Shown here piece after piece: positions 1 to 10,680 of a stretch of DNA of 64,000 bases. The DNA comes from Posidonia oceanica (taxonomy: Eukaryota; Streptophyta; Magnoliopsida; Alismatales; Posidoniaceae). A model generated the notes under the pieces. The model was not told where the DNA came from. It saw only the letters and a list, made by a program, of their open reading frames with translations, and searched no databases. The translations under genes and the position numbers were made by a program. The stretch lies in assembly GCA_037176725.1 (NCBI GenBank), contig JAZBRS010000075.1:77502001-77566000 (forward strand), read 5' to 3'. Every line of letters begins with the position of its first letter. The stretch's first letter is position 1.

Positions 1-767
1 TGCATTGCAGGACATCAATGTTATTTGATTGATGGAAGAGTTGAAAAAGATCAATCAGATCACCCTTTATTATATTCCAAAAATGTTGATAAAAGCACAA
101 GGAAAACCATCAAGTCCTGGGGATTTATCCTCCGGTAGAAAGAAAACATTGTGTTTAATTTCTTCTTCAGAAAATGGAATCTCAATCTCTTGAGGTTGAG
201 TAATTTTATTTGGCAAAAGGAGATTCTAATTCAAGAAAATCCTAGGAGCCTGGGACTCATTAAAAAGATAATAAAAATGATCCTTAATAGCATTGCGTAT
301 CAAAGTTGGAGAATCAGACCAACTACAATTAATGATTAGAGAGGTTATAGAATTTTTACTTCTTCTACTGTTAACGACTTTATAAAAGAAAGAAGTATTT
401 AGGTCACCTGCTTTTAACCATTGAATGAAGGAGCGTTACTTCCAGTAAATTTCCTACTTAAGGAGGATATTAAAATGTTCTCGTCTTAAAGTTTGTTTCT
501 GATGCCAGTCCTCCATGGATAAAGGGGAGGAATCAGCTTGGACATCCAGTCTATGTATTATGTCTTCTATTTCTACATATCGAGTGCAATAATCACCTCT
601 ATGAGAAAGAAGCCAATTTTTGATTGCCTATTTTACAGCTTTTAGTTTGTAAGAGATTTTGGCAATAGGGTTTGCATTAGATGAACAATTCTCTTAACAA
701 TTTTGAATTAAATTATCAAAACATTCGGATAGAAGCTAAGATTTATAAAATTTGAAGGGGAAAGGCT
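1..767 (-). mobile_element. L1-like LINE, ORF2 reverse-transcriptase part (interrupted, degenerate)
   Basis: On the minus strand this stretch reads as the N-terminal part of a non-LTR reverse transcriptase. The conserved block DKSPGLDGFPCAFYQHFW is visible around positions 60-120, with the usual upstream segment (PFSEEEIK) before it. There is at least one internal stop (around 235) and the reading frame is otherwise patchy, so it is not functional. It continues the LINE endonuclease found at 7753-8379; the two halves are separated by the Gypsy insertion. The 3' end of the LINE lies outside the window to the left. The family assignment rests on the RT motif plus the paired endonuclease and is firm; the copy's age is not known. 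Confidence 0.8.
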
Positions 768-772
768 CCCAA
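768..772. repeat. Target site duplication of the Gypsy element (CCCAA, left copy)
   Basis: CCCAA immediately precedes the TG of the left LTR and recurs at 7748-7752 right after the terminal CA of the right LTR. This 5-bp duplication is the expected integrase footprint. It shows that 773-7747 is a single insertion into the LINE. Confidence 0.9.
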
Positions 773-2282
773 TGTAACGATCCAAGTCGCTACCAACAAA
801 ACCAACAGCCCAACAAATTTAAAATTTAATTAAATACAACAATTACAGTAAAACACTGGGCTAACAATAATATCAATGCCAAGAACCTGCAGGGGACAGC
901 TACGTGACTCCCACTATATACACTATACTCCAAATCAGCTAATCATCTACACCTGAAAACCAAACAAGCACACGTGAATGACCTAGAAATCGTCACCCAG
1001 CACACACTTCGCAAAACCACGCGAGAAACCGACGGAAAACCTCAAATACGGCACAACTGGTAAAACCCCAAAAATCTGGGTCCACAACAATCAATATAAT
1101 CAATCAAAACACCCTTCCCAAAGCCAACCTGCTAAAATCGGGAAAACGGCCCACCGGCCCAAAACCTCAAAACTACACAAAGCCCTCCAACCCCTCAGGC
1201 TGGGAAAACACTCGGCCCACTGACTAAGACAAGGCAGAAATACCCCGCAAAGCTAAACTCAAACAATATAATGGTCCACCGGCCCAAAGCTCGAAAACCA
1301 AAGCCACGCGCCACAACTGGGCGGGAAAGCAACTGGCTTACTACGGCCCAAAACACAGACCACAAACTCACGCTACACACAGGCGGAAAGCAACTGGCCC
1401 AATATGGCCTAAACACAGCAAAATATCACAAAGCTCAACTCGAGCAAAGCTTAAGGCCTAATACGGCCAGTAACAACAAAACACAGCCCCACGGGCACAA
1501 AACCACAACTGATCGTATTGCCTGGCGTCAAGCAACCGATCTGGCCTCAAGCAGTAGCCAGGGACTCACCCCTGCAGCTTACTACACTGCTACGAACACC
1601 CGCCCTGTGGAGGAGCGTATCCGTTCCGGCATCTCGTCACTAGAGACGCCTCAAAAGCAATCCCTCACCAGGGAAAGCTATTCACCCCAACTGGGTAAGT
1701 TGTCCTCACTCAGGACAAACCACAGGGCACGCCTAATATACGGCGACCTCAACTCAGTGCTCCGAACCACTAGAGGCTCCAACCCCTAAGCTCAGCCAGC
1801 ACCAGTGCCTCGAACTACTAGGGCTCCAACCCCTAGGCTCAGCCGGCACCCAAAACAAGGCGAGTCCCGGTGCCCGTAACAACTAGGGTATCACGTCTAG
1901 CTACGCAGGAGTATCATACCTCCCGAGTCCGCTGCTACGATACTGCTAGGTACGGCCGGCACCCGGACCCCCAAACCTCAACCCAGGCGAAGTGTGTGAC
2001 ACATCAGGAACGCCGTCGCATTCCCGGGTCCAGCCAACATAACTCCCAGGTTTTCGGCCACAGAAAACCTCGGCAAAACCATTTGCAAACCATTCATATT
2101 TTTCCTCAAAATCTCTTTGAAAACACTTATCAAATATCATGAGCTAAAGCACAAAAAACCCAAAAACCAACCAAGGGAAACCACATTGGAAACATTCGCT
2201 GAGAAAACACTCAACCTCTGATTCGGCACGCCGAAATTCACCGGAATGCGGGATCAAGGCTGAGGTTCACAACTCAGCACTG

Positions 2283-2455
2283 GAACGGAGCTCCGTCTTG
2301 AACCGGTGATCCGTTTTGCTACAGCAAACGGGGCTCTGCCCAAAAACGGGACTCCGGACAAGGGGAAAATGGGGCTCCGTTCCGAAAACGGAACTCCGGA
2401 CCAGGGGAAAACGGGACTCCGTTCTACCAATGGGGCTCCGTTCCAGGTCAGTTCA
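2283..2455. repeat. Cluster of short near-palindromic units in the left LTR
   Basis: Units such as CGGAGCTCCG, CGGGACTCCGGAC, GGGGCTCCGTTC and CGGAACTCCGGACC follow each other at roughly 25-35 nt spacing, mostly separated by short A/G-rich spacers (GGGGAAAA). Many units are self-complementary or complementary to neighbouring units. The same cluster is present in the right LTR (about 6220-6362) with a different number of units. Confidence 0.75.
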
Positions 2456-3230
2456 GAAAACTTAAAGAACCGACTTAAACCCCCGATCGCTCGAAACAAA
2501 CTCGAAAACGAGCGTGCCATATACCGGAATCTCCGGAATAAAATAAGGAATGCGACCATACCCTCAATATAGCATTCTGAGGCACGCAACACGAGAAAAC
2601 ACCAGAAATCCAATATTCAAGTCAATTTCTATAAAAACCACAAGACCATATCAAATCCGCGCCAAATCGGGTGCGCAACACGTGCAAACGAGCGTCTCAG
2701 ATCGAGCAACACAAATATATCACAAACACCTCAATCCGAGGCTCAAAACACCGGAATCCACCGGGAAACCACAATTAGACCATTAAGCCGCTTGGGCCAT
2801 AAATCGGCCAAAAACCACGATAAATCTTTAAAAATTACCAAAACACTTCCATGACATTCCATACATGTCAAGGAACACAAGCATATCAATTTCGAGACGT
2901 TCTTGAGCCCACAGCTCAAGAAACCACCGAAAATCCACATTCAAGCTATAAACTAACTGAAGCCAATTAAATTCGCCTAAATGCATATAAATCCCTAAAA
3001 ATTGCCAAACTTAAATACAACATACAAATCATGGCAAGGGAGGCATGCAAGGCAAATTTTAAATAAATAGGCTCCTAGGGCGAGGCGTGTACCTTGGAAC
3101 AAAGGGCTAACCTCCGTCCACCGGCAATCCACACGCCCACCGAGCTCCACACGCCGCGCATAGCACGCCGCTCCACCAGGAAGCCGACCGGAGCTCGCCG
3201 CCGCACCACCGGCTGCCACCGCAGCCGCCA

Positions 3231-3599
3231 ACCACCAACAGGAGGAGGAGAAGAGGAGGAGGAAGGGGACGGAAGAGGGAGAGGAGGAGGAAGGGGAGGA
3301 GGGAGGGAGAGGAAGGAGGGAGAGGAAGGAGGAGGAGAGATCGGGTGGAGGAGAGGGGAGGGAGGAGGACGCCCGCCGGCTAGGACTAGGGCACTGGGGG
3401 AGGAGGAGAAAGGCACGAGGGTGAGGGAGAGGAAGGAAGCCGCACGTGAGGAGGGGAGATGCGCGTGAGGGGAGGAAAGGGTGGGGGAAGAGAGGAGGGG
3501 GTAGGGCACATGATGAGGGGTGGGGAGGAAGGAGAGAGAGAGAAAGGGAAGGAGAGGGAGAGAGGGAGAAAGAAAGGGAAGGAGAGGGAGAGAGGGAGG

Positions 3600-3634
<35 letters not shown>

Positions 3635-3660
3635 AGGGAGAGAAAGAGAAAAAGAAACAC
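3231..3660. repeat. Purine-rich (GGA/GA)n low-complexity tract, left LTR
   Basis: About 430 bp are almost purely G and A on the plus strand, ending in a perfect (GA)n run near 3603-3632. The same tract occurs in the right LTR at 7131-7550. The many open frames here (poly Arg-Glu, or Ser-Leu-Pro on the minus strand) come from the low complexity. Confidence 0.9.
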
Positions 3661-3893
3661 AGGGACCAGGCCACAACCTGTCCCACCAACCACCACAAGT
3701 GGGAGTCCACCACAACAATACAGGTGGAGATCCACACAAACCACAGATGAGACTCACAAACAACTCAAGTGGGGCCCGCAAGGCCACTAACACCCGACCA
3801 AAGCAAGGAATTCATTAAACAAGCATAATTACAAGGAAATGAATTCCCGGGTGTTACATCATAAACACTTAAAAAAGGATTTCGCCCCTGAAA

Positions 3894-5890
3894 TCAATGG
3901 TAAGCGAAAAGATGCGGATATCGAGCAAGGATGCCATCCTCGCGCTCCCAAGTGGCCTCTTCTGCTCCATGATGCTGCCATCTCACAAGAACCAGCGGAA
4001 TCAACTTATTCCGCAACACCTGTTCTCTGCGATCAATAATTTGGACAACCTCCTCAACAAAGGAGAGATCTTCCTGAAGCACCTCTGGCTGAACAGGGAT
4101 CACCTGTGAAACATCAGTTAGACACCTCCTCAACTTAGAGACGTGGAACACGCTGTGCACTGCCGACAGCTCTGGTGGTAGGGCCAACCTATAGGCAACT
4201 TCACCAACCCTCTGCGTGATCTGGTACGGGTTAATATAGCGGGGACTCTACTTCCCACGCTTGCCAAACCTCTTCACGCCCTTGGTCGGTGAAACCTTCA
4301 AGAACACAAAGTCTACCACCAGAAACTCCAACGGTCTCCGCCTCCGGTTAGCATAATTCTTCTGCCGACACTGTGCAGTTAGAAGCCTTCTACGGATCAA
4401 GTCCACCTTGTCCGCATACTGCTGCACAAACTCCGGACCAAGAAGCTACCGCTCACCTACCTTGCTCCAGCAAACCAGAGATCTGCAGGGCCTACCATAC
4501 AGAGTCTCGTATGGTGTCATCCCAATGCTAGAGTGGTAGCTATTGTTGTAGGCAAACTCAACCAACGACAGGTGGTCCTCCCAACTTCCTTGCAAATCCA
4601 GGGCAGAAGCTCTCAACATATCCTCCAGAGTCTGGATAGTCCTCTCTGTCTGACTATCCGACTGAGGGTGGAAAGCTGTACTGAAATTAAGTACCATGCT
4701 AAAAGCCTCCTGCAGAGTCCTCCAGAACCTTGAGTTAAACCGCGTGTCTCTATCAGACACAATGGATATAGAAACACCATGTAACCGAACGATCTCTGAT
4801 ACGTACCGTTCTGCCAACCGCCGTAAAGGAAGATTCACTCGGATAGTAAGAAAATGAGCTGACTTGGTTAGCCGATCAACGATCACCCACACGGTGTCGT
4901 TCTTCCTCGGAGAACGCGGCAACCCAGTCACAAAATCCATAGAGATCTGCTTCCATTTCCATTCCGGTATACTCAAAGGCTGTAGAGTTCCTCCAGGTCT
5001 CTGGTGCTCTGCCTTGACTAGCTGGCAGCTCACACACCTTGCCACATAGTCAGCAACTTCTCTCTTCATGCCAGGCCACCAAAAATTCTGCTTTAGATCT
5101 GGATACAATTTCGTGGATCCTGGGTGGACGATATACTTGGATCTATGAGCTTCATCCAGTAACCTCTGCCTGGCCTTCTCGTACTGGGACACAAACAAGC
5201 GCTGATCAAACCTCAGCTCCCCATTTACGCCAAGAGAAAAGTCCGACGCTTCCCCAGCGCGTAACTTCTCAACAGTCGCCTGAAAGAAGGAATCTGTCTG
5301 CTGACAAGTAATAATGAACTCCACTAGCTTGGGACGAACAGACAAGCTCGTCATATAGGCACCGCCTGCTCTCCGACATAGTCTCTTGAGTCCACAGTCA
5401 GCCAGATCCTCCAACATGGTCCACTCCTTGACCATCAGGCTAGCCATAACGTGCATACGCCGACTCAGAGCATCGGCGACCACGTTGGCCTTCCTAGGGT
5501 GGTAGGACAAACTGAAATCATAGTCCTTGAGATACTCTACCCACCTCCGCTGCCGCATGTTGAGGTCCTTCTGAGTAAATATATACTTCAGACTCTTGTG
5601 ATCCGTGTAGACCTCAAACTGCTCCCCATACAGGTAGTGTCGCCAAAGCTTCAGCGCGAACACCACGGCAGCCATCTCAAGATCATGGGTAGGGTAGTTC
5701 TTCTCATGGTCTTTCAACTGACAGGAGACATAAGCCACAACATTGCCACACTGCATCAGAACACTGCCCAACCCAACACCACTAGCATCACTATACATAG
5801 TGAAGCCACCACTTCCAGAAGGCAAGGTCAGAACAGGAGCAGAAGTCAGATGAGCCTTCAACTCATTGAAACTCGCCCAAAACCTCAAAA
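3894..5890 (-). pseudogene. Tekay pol remnant: RNase H, integrase, chromodomain
   Basis: Read on the minus strand from about 5880. RNase H comes first ([37 protein letters not shown]). The H2C2 integrase zinc-binding region follows ([20 protein letters not shown], then [12 protein letters not shown]). The integrase core comes next ([24 protein letters not shown], and [20 protein letters not shown] with the catalytic Glu earlier in the core). A chromodomain closes it at 3894-4040 (IDRREQVLRNKLIPLVLVRW, EEATWE). A stop interrupts the frame at 4446-4448 and another near 4246. The 5' end is fused directly to LTR-derived sequence, because gag, protease and RT have been deleted. The 493-codon open stretch 4446-5927 therefore begins with about 20 non-pol residues. 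Confidence 0.9.
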
Positions 5891-6219
5891 CCACAGTCCA
5901 CCGGCCCAAAACCTCAAAACTACACAAAGCCCTCCAACCCCTCAGGCTGGGAAAACACTCGGCCCACTGGCTAAGACAAGGTGGAAATACCCCGCAAAGC
6001 TAAACTCAAACAATATAATGGTCCACCGGCCCAAAGCTCGAAAACCAAAGCCACGCGCCACAACTGGGCGGGAAAGCAACTGGCTTACTACGGTCCAAAA
6101 CACAGACCACAAACTCACGCTACACACAGGCGGAAAGCAACTAGCCTAATATGGCCTAAACACAGCAAAACATCACAAAGCTCAACTCGAGCAAAGCTTA
6201 AGGCCTAATACGGTCAGTA

Positions 6220-6362
6220 AACGGGACTCCGGACAAGGGGAAAATGGGACTCCGTTCCGAAAACGGAACTCCGGACCAAGGGAAAACGGGGCTCCGTTCC
6301 GAAAATGGAACTCCGGACCAGGGGAAAACGGGACTCCGTTCTACCAACGGGGCTCCGTTCCA
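6220..6362. repeat. Near-palindromic motif cluster, right LTR copy
   Basis: This is the counterpart of 2335-2455 in the left LTR. It carries one additional CGGAACTCCGGACC-type unit, indicating unit gain or loss after the two LTRs became separate. It abuts the internal deletion breakpoint near 6215. Confidence 0.7.
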
Positions 6363-7130
6363 GGTCAGTTCAGAAAACTTAAAGAACCGACTTAAACCCC
6401 CGATCGCCCGAAACAAACTCGAAAACGAGCGTGCCATATACCGGAATCTCCGAAATAAAACAAGGAATGCGACCATACCCTCGATATGGCATTCCGAGGC
6501 ATGCAACACGAGAAAACATCGGAAATCCAATATTTAAGTCAATTTCTATAAAAACCACAAAATCATATCAAATCCGCGCCAAACCGGGCGCGCAACACGT
6601 GCAAACGAGCGTCTCAGCTCGAGCAACACAAATATATCACAAACGCCTCAATCCGAGGCCCAAAACACTGGAATCCATCGGGAAACCACAATTAGACCAT
6701 TAAGCCGCTCGGGCCATAAATCGGCCAAAAATCACGATAAATCTCTAAAAATTACCAAAACACTTCCATGACATTCCATACATGTCAAGGAACACAAGTA
6801 TATCAATTTCGAGGCGTTCTTGAGCCCACAGCTCAAGAAACCACCAAAAATCCACATTCAAGCTATAAACTAACTGAAGCCAATTAAATTCGGCTAAATG
6901 CATATAAATCCCTAAAAATTACCAAACTTAAATACAACATACAAATAATGGCAAGGGAGGCATGCAAGGCAAATTCTAAATAAATAGGCTCCTAGGGCGA
7001 AGCGTGTACTTTGGAACAGAGGGCCAACCTCCGTCCACCGGCAATCCACACGCCACGCACGGCACGCCACTCCACCAGGAAGCCGACCGGAGCTCGCCGC
7101 CGCACCACCGGCTGCCACCGCAGCCGCCAA

Positions 7131-7485
7131 TCACCAGCGGGAGGAGGAGAAGAGGAGGAGAAAGGGGACGGGAGAGGGAGAGGAGGAGGAAGGGGAGGAG
7201 GGAGGGAGAGGAAGGAGGAGGAGAGATCGGGTGGAGGAGAGGGGAGGGAGGAGGACGCCCGCCGGCTAGGACTAGGGCACTGGGGGAGGAGGAGAAAGGC
7301 ACGAGGGTGAGGGAGAGGAAGGAAGCCGCACGTGAGGAGGGGAGACGCGCGTGAGGGGAGGAAAGGGTGGGGGAAGAGAGGAGGGGGTAGGGCACATGAT
7401 GAGGGGTGGGGAGGAAGGAGAGAGAGAGAAAGGGAAGGAGAGGGAGAGAGGGAGAAAGAAAGGGAAGGAGAGGGAGAGAGGGAGG

Positions 7486-7522
<37 letters not shown>

Positions 7523-7550
7523 AGGGAGAGAAAGAGGAAAAGAAACACAG
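7131..7550. repeat. Purine-rich (GGA/GA)n tract, right LTR
   Basis: This matches 3231-3660 in order and composition and has its own perfect (GA)n run near 7493-7519. It codes for nothing credible. Confidence 0.88.
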
Positions 7551-7747
7551 GGACCAGGCCACAAACTGTCCCACCAACCACCACAAGTGGGAGTCCACCA
7601 CAACAATACAGGTGGAGATCCACACAAACCACAGATGGAGCCCACAAACAACTCAAGTGGGGCCCGCAAGGCCACTAACACCCGACCAAAGCCAAAGAAT
7701 TCATTAAACAAGCATAATTACAAGAAAATGAATTCCCAAGTGTTACA

Positions 7748-7752
7748 CCCAA
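7748..7752. repeat. Target site duplication of the Gypsy element (CCCAA, right copy)
   Basis: Identical to 768-772. LINE coding sequence resumes immediately after it. Confidence 0.9.
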
Positions 7753-7759
7753 TCAGGTG

Positions 7760-8379
7760 GTTTAGTGTCAAGATAAATGGGGATATGATCAGAAACCATC
7801 ATTGCCTTGCCAGAACAAGTAGAACTGGGAAGTGGGACTCCCAGTTGTGAGAGACTAGAAAACGGTCAAGCTTGACCAATATTGCATCTTCTTGAAAGTT
7901 TGATCAAGTGTAGGACAGTTGCTGGGTGAGAAGTCTATAAGACTGGAAGTGGCAATGAAGTTGTTAAACTGTGCCATAAGTTGGGTGACTATAGACCTAT
8001 TGGATCGTTCATGGGAGAATTTAATGATATTGAAATCTTCATCAATAACCCAATTATCACCCACTAAGGATTGTAAAGATTTAAGTTCCTCTAGAAATAT
8101 AATTTTATAGGGCGGAGAGTATGGCCCATAAAACCAAGTGAGCCACCACTCAAAGGAATCAGTGTGGTTCCTAAATTTTATAGACAAAGAATAATTTCCA
8201 TGATTTACCTCTAATTTAGAAGCTATTGTGGCATCCCAACTAATCAAAATGCCACCAGCAGAACCTTGTGAAGGTAAAAATTCCCAACAATTTAGTCTAC
8301 TACCCCCAATGGATCTGAGAAGAGGAGTCAGTTTTGGTTTCATAAACAATAAGGAAATCACTTTTGTAGCGACGCACAA
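7760..8379 (-). pseudogene. LINE ORF2 apurinic/apyrimidinic-type endonuclease domain
   Basis: The minus-strand frame 7855-8379 shows the plant L1 endonuclease pattern: GSAGGILISWD, a WWLTWFYGPYSP block, then DEDFNIIKFSHERS (normally GDFN; here the Gly is Glu). It continues to SLIDFSPSNCPTLDQTF. The domain tail (VKLDRFLVSHNWESHFP, then SDHIPIYLDT) is readable to about 7760 after a frameshift, and is cut off by the Gypsy insertion. The substituted catalytic-loop residue and the frameshift indicate it is inactive. Confidence 0.85.
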
Positions 8380-8880
8380 GATTTCTAAGTTCTCTACGCT
8401 TATTACTGCTACCCAATCCTCTGATATTCCATGCTAGAATAATCATGGAGAAAGATAATTAAAAGCTCAGAGTATTCAATTGTTCAACACAGGCATTACT
8501 ATAATCTAAGTTAATAGTTGACAAATTCTGTTGGGTATGAACATAATCAAAAAATGTTTTAGCCTCAACATTATTACCAAAGGTAAAACCAATCTTAGAA
8601 CAAAAGGACGAAAATTCAGAGCATGAGTTCCACATTAAGATAGCATTTGCAAAATCTTCCTTGTCAGTAGAGAGACTCGATGAATTGCAAGAAGATTCCA
8701 AGAGGAATGAAGAATCAGATACAGAGTTAGATGTAGTAAACCTCATATCATGCAAATAAGAATTTGAAGGAATTTGAGAAGTATTACCTGTAGATGTCGG
8801 GCGAATGGTTTGCTGAGTGGGAGCAGAAGCATTGGCATCAGATTCATCCTCAGATCCTCATTATCCATGTCCTCAAGGGC

Positions 8881-9684
8881 GGCAAGAAGTGCTTTTGAGC
8901 TGAGTTTTCTTAAATTTATGGAGTTTTGTCTCATTAGGCCCAAAGCTCTTAGAGGAGGACTTAGGTTGATGGTCACTGTGTATGAGTTGCTTCCTCGTTG
9001 AGGAAGAGCGGGTACTTGTAACATCCGATTGCTCAGAAGGAGTTTGAATTGTGTTAGCAGGGTTAGGATTGGGGGGGGGGGTGCGGATTTAGGGTTATCG
9101 CAGAATTAGAGAGAGTGTCACCCTTATCAAACTGCAGGGCCAAAGAAGGACGCAGTACAACATGGGTTTGTCTATTATCTAGGGTATTGGCTACGAGATT
9201 CTTTGGCCAAGGACGAGGTAGTAAACCAGGATCAACAGATTAAGGAGGAGGGGGCCTTCGCATAGGGTGAGCATAGGACATGGATGGCAAGAAGTGCTTT
9301 AAGCTTAATTTTCTTAAATTTATGGAGTTTTGTCTCAGTAGGCCCAGAGCTCTTGGAGGAGGACTTAGGTTGATGACCACTGTGTATGAGTTGCTTCCCT
9401 GTCGGGGAAGAGCGGGTACTTATAACATCACATTGCTCAGAAGGAGTTTGAATTGTGTTAGTAGGGTTAGGATGTGGGGGGCGGGGGTTGATTTAGAGTT
9501 ACCGCAGAACTAGAGATCATGGCACCCTTATCAAACTGCAGGGCCAAAGAAGGACGCGGTATAGCATGGATTTGTCTATTATCTAGGGTATTGGCTACAG
9601 GATTCTTCGGCCAAGGATGAGGTAGTAAATCAGGTTCAACAGATTGAGGAGGAGGGGGCCTTCGCACAGGGTGAGCATGCCTAG
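8881..9684. repeat. 405-bp tandem duplication inside the LINE
   Basis: The segment 8881-9285 is repeated at 9286-about 9684 with only scattered differences. Both copies start GGCAAGAAGTGCTTT and share blocks such as TTATCAAACTGCAGGGCCAA (first copy near 9125, second near 9528). The first copy has a G run near 9072-9081. It lies between ORF1 and the endonuclease. Confidence 0.88.
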
Positions 9685-10680
9685 AAGCACACCCACCACG
9701 CACATACCCATAGGCAGACCTAGTCCATACATTGTTGCCGGAGTTGACACCACGACCTCCTTGACCGTCTCCTCTACCTTGACTTCCTTTAAAAAATTTC
9801 TCATAGGACTTACGTGGACCTCTAGAAGTAAAGGAATCCATTGAGAAAGGAGCAGTATGTGTTTCCCAACTGGGACCAGAGGATCCCAAACCTTGGAAAA
9901 CCGAATTAGGTAGACATTTCTAGCATAAGAGAAGTAGTGAAGGTTAGGAAGGTCCTTTCCCAGGTGCAATCGGATTTTGAGCCGGGCATAACCTAGATAT
10001 CGAGCATTCTCATTACTAAAATTAACTTCTAATAGCTCAACAAAATCTACAATCATCCTATAGAAGAGATTAACACTCCACAGGTGCTAAGGAATGCCTT
10101 CCAAACGAATCCAGAAACCCTCATCGCTAAGAGTATAGACAGAGTTTGTATGTATGGACCAGGGAGTGAAAGAAACCAGAATATTTGGGAGGACAGTACT
10201 AGAGGGATTCAAGGCCTCATCTCTAAGAGATTGGGTGAGAAATTTAACAAGAAACTTGCCCTTGGAGACATCGAAGATTTCCCATTCGAGAGTATGAGGC
10301 CATTGCCAGACAAGATAGGCTGTTAAATCTTCCTTGGCCATGTGGGAGTTGTAGGTGGTTGCAATAGCATAGGAGGAGAGGAATTCCATCTGGTCATAGG
10401 TTTCATTCGATGGAGGGATAATAATTGGGTACTGGGGAGTTAGGCCAGCCATTAATGTAGAGGAAGTGGTATTGGCTTTGACAGCAAAGGATTTCTGGCA
10501 CAATGGTGCTTTAGTAAAGAATCTGCAAATAGATGCAGAATGGTAAGGAGATTTATATTTAAAACATAGAACATTGTATCTGCAACGATACTTGTAATAC
10601 CCCAGGAGACCACAATTAAAGCACCTACCTTTCTTAGCACAAAATAGATGGAGAGGATTACTCTCTCTCTTTCTTCTCAC
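9595..10680 (-). pseudogene. LINE ORF1 zinc-knuckle plus DUF4283-like region
   Basis: From 10,680 leftwards the frame shows CFNCGLLGYYKYRC followed by CFKYKSPYHSASIC. These are two zinc knuckles in which the first His and the second knuckle's second Cys have both become Tyr. After a linker comes a DUF4283-like segment (EWEIFDVSKGKFLVKFLTQ, DEGFWIRLEGIP). This continues past a stop at about 10,085 into the adjacent frame (VNFSNENARYLGYARLKIRL) down to about 9,900. The gag-like ORF1 protein would bind LINE RNA. Here the knuckles are degenerate and the frame is broken. Confidence 0.72.

Larger units (their letters stand above)
773..3858 (-). repeat. Left (3') LTR of the Tekay element, 3.09 kb
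   Basis: The LTR starts TGTAACGATCC and ends GGGTGTTACA on the plus strand. It aligns over long stretches with 5898-7747. It holds a motif cluster at about 2283-2455 and a purine-rich tract at about 3231-3660. On the minus strand a TATA-like TATTTATTTAA lies near 3060-3072. Open frames such as 1271-1789, and the Arg/Glu-rich frames in 3090-3820, are composition artefacts of the LTR and are not counted as genes. Confidence 0.88.
773..7747 (-). mobile_element. Ty3/Gypsy retrotransposon, Tekay/Del chromovirus, internally deleted
   Basis: The element is bounded by TGTAACG at the left, TGTTACA at the right and a CCCAA duplication. Transcription would run on the minus strand. The left LTR (773-3858) is the 3' LTR and the right LTR remnant (5898-7747) is the 5' LTR. 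Only about 2 kb of internal DNA remains, encoding RNase H, integrase and a chromodomain. The primer binding site, gag, protease and most of RT are missing. The chromodomain at the pol C-terminus and the LTR beginning TGTAACACCC (minus strand) are typical of the Tekay/Del clade. It is not autonomous. It sits inside the LINE ORF2 and so is younger than that LINE. Confidence 0.92.
5898..7747 (-). repeat. Right (5') LTR remnant of the Tekay element, 1.85 kb
   Basis: Homology to the left LTR starts at 5898 (equivalent to 1151), so the first ~380 bp of the plus-strand LTR sequence are missing. A second deletion of about 880 bp lies near 6215: it joins sequence equivalent to about 1465 to sequence equivalent to about 2345. 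The remainder, including the purine tract and the TGTTACA terminus, is closely similar to the left LTR. Confidence 0.87.

Noticed and set aside
1271..1789. 172-codon plus-strand open frame in the left LTR
   Set aside because: It lies wholly inside the LTR, is not kept in the right LTR and has no recognisable domain.
1946..2140. Short minus-strand frame in the LTR
   Set aside because: No motif and no conservation in the right LTR, where the region is deleted.
2995..3818. Several overlapping long frames, Ser/Leu/Pro-rich or Arg/Glu-rich
   Set aside because: They are translations of a purine-rich low-complexity tract in different frames. The same set occurs at 6976-7850.
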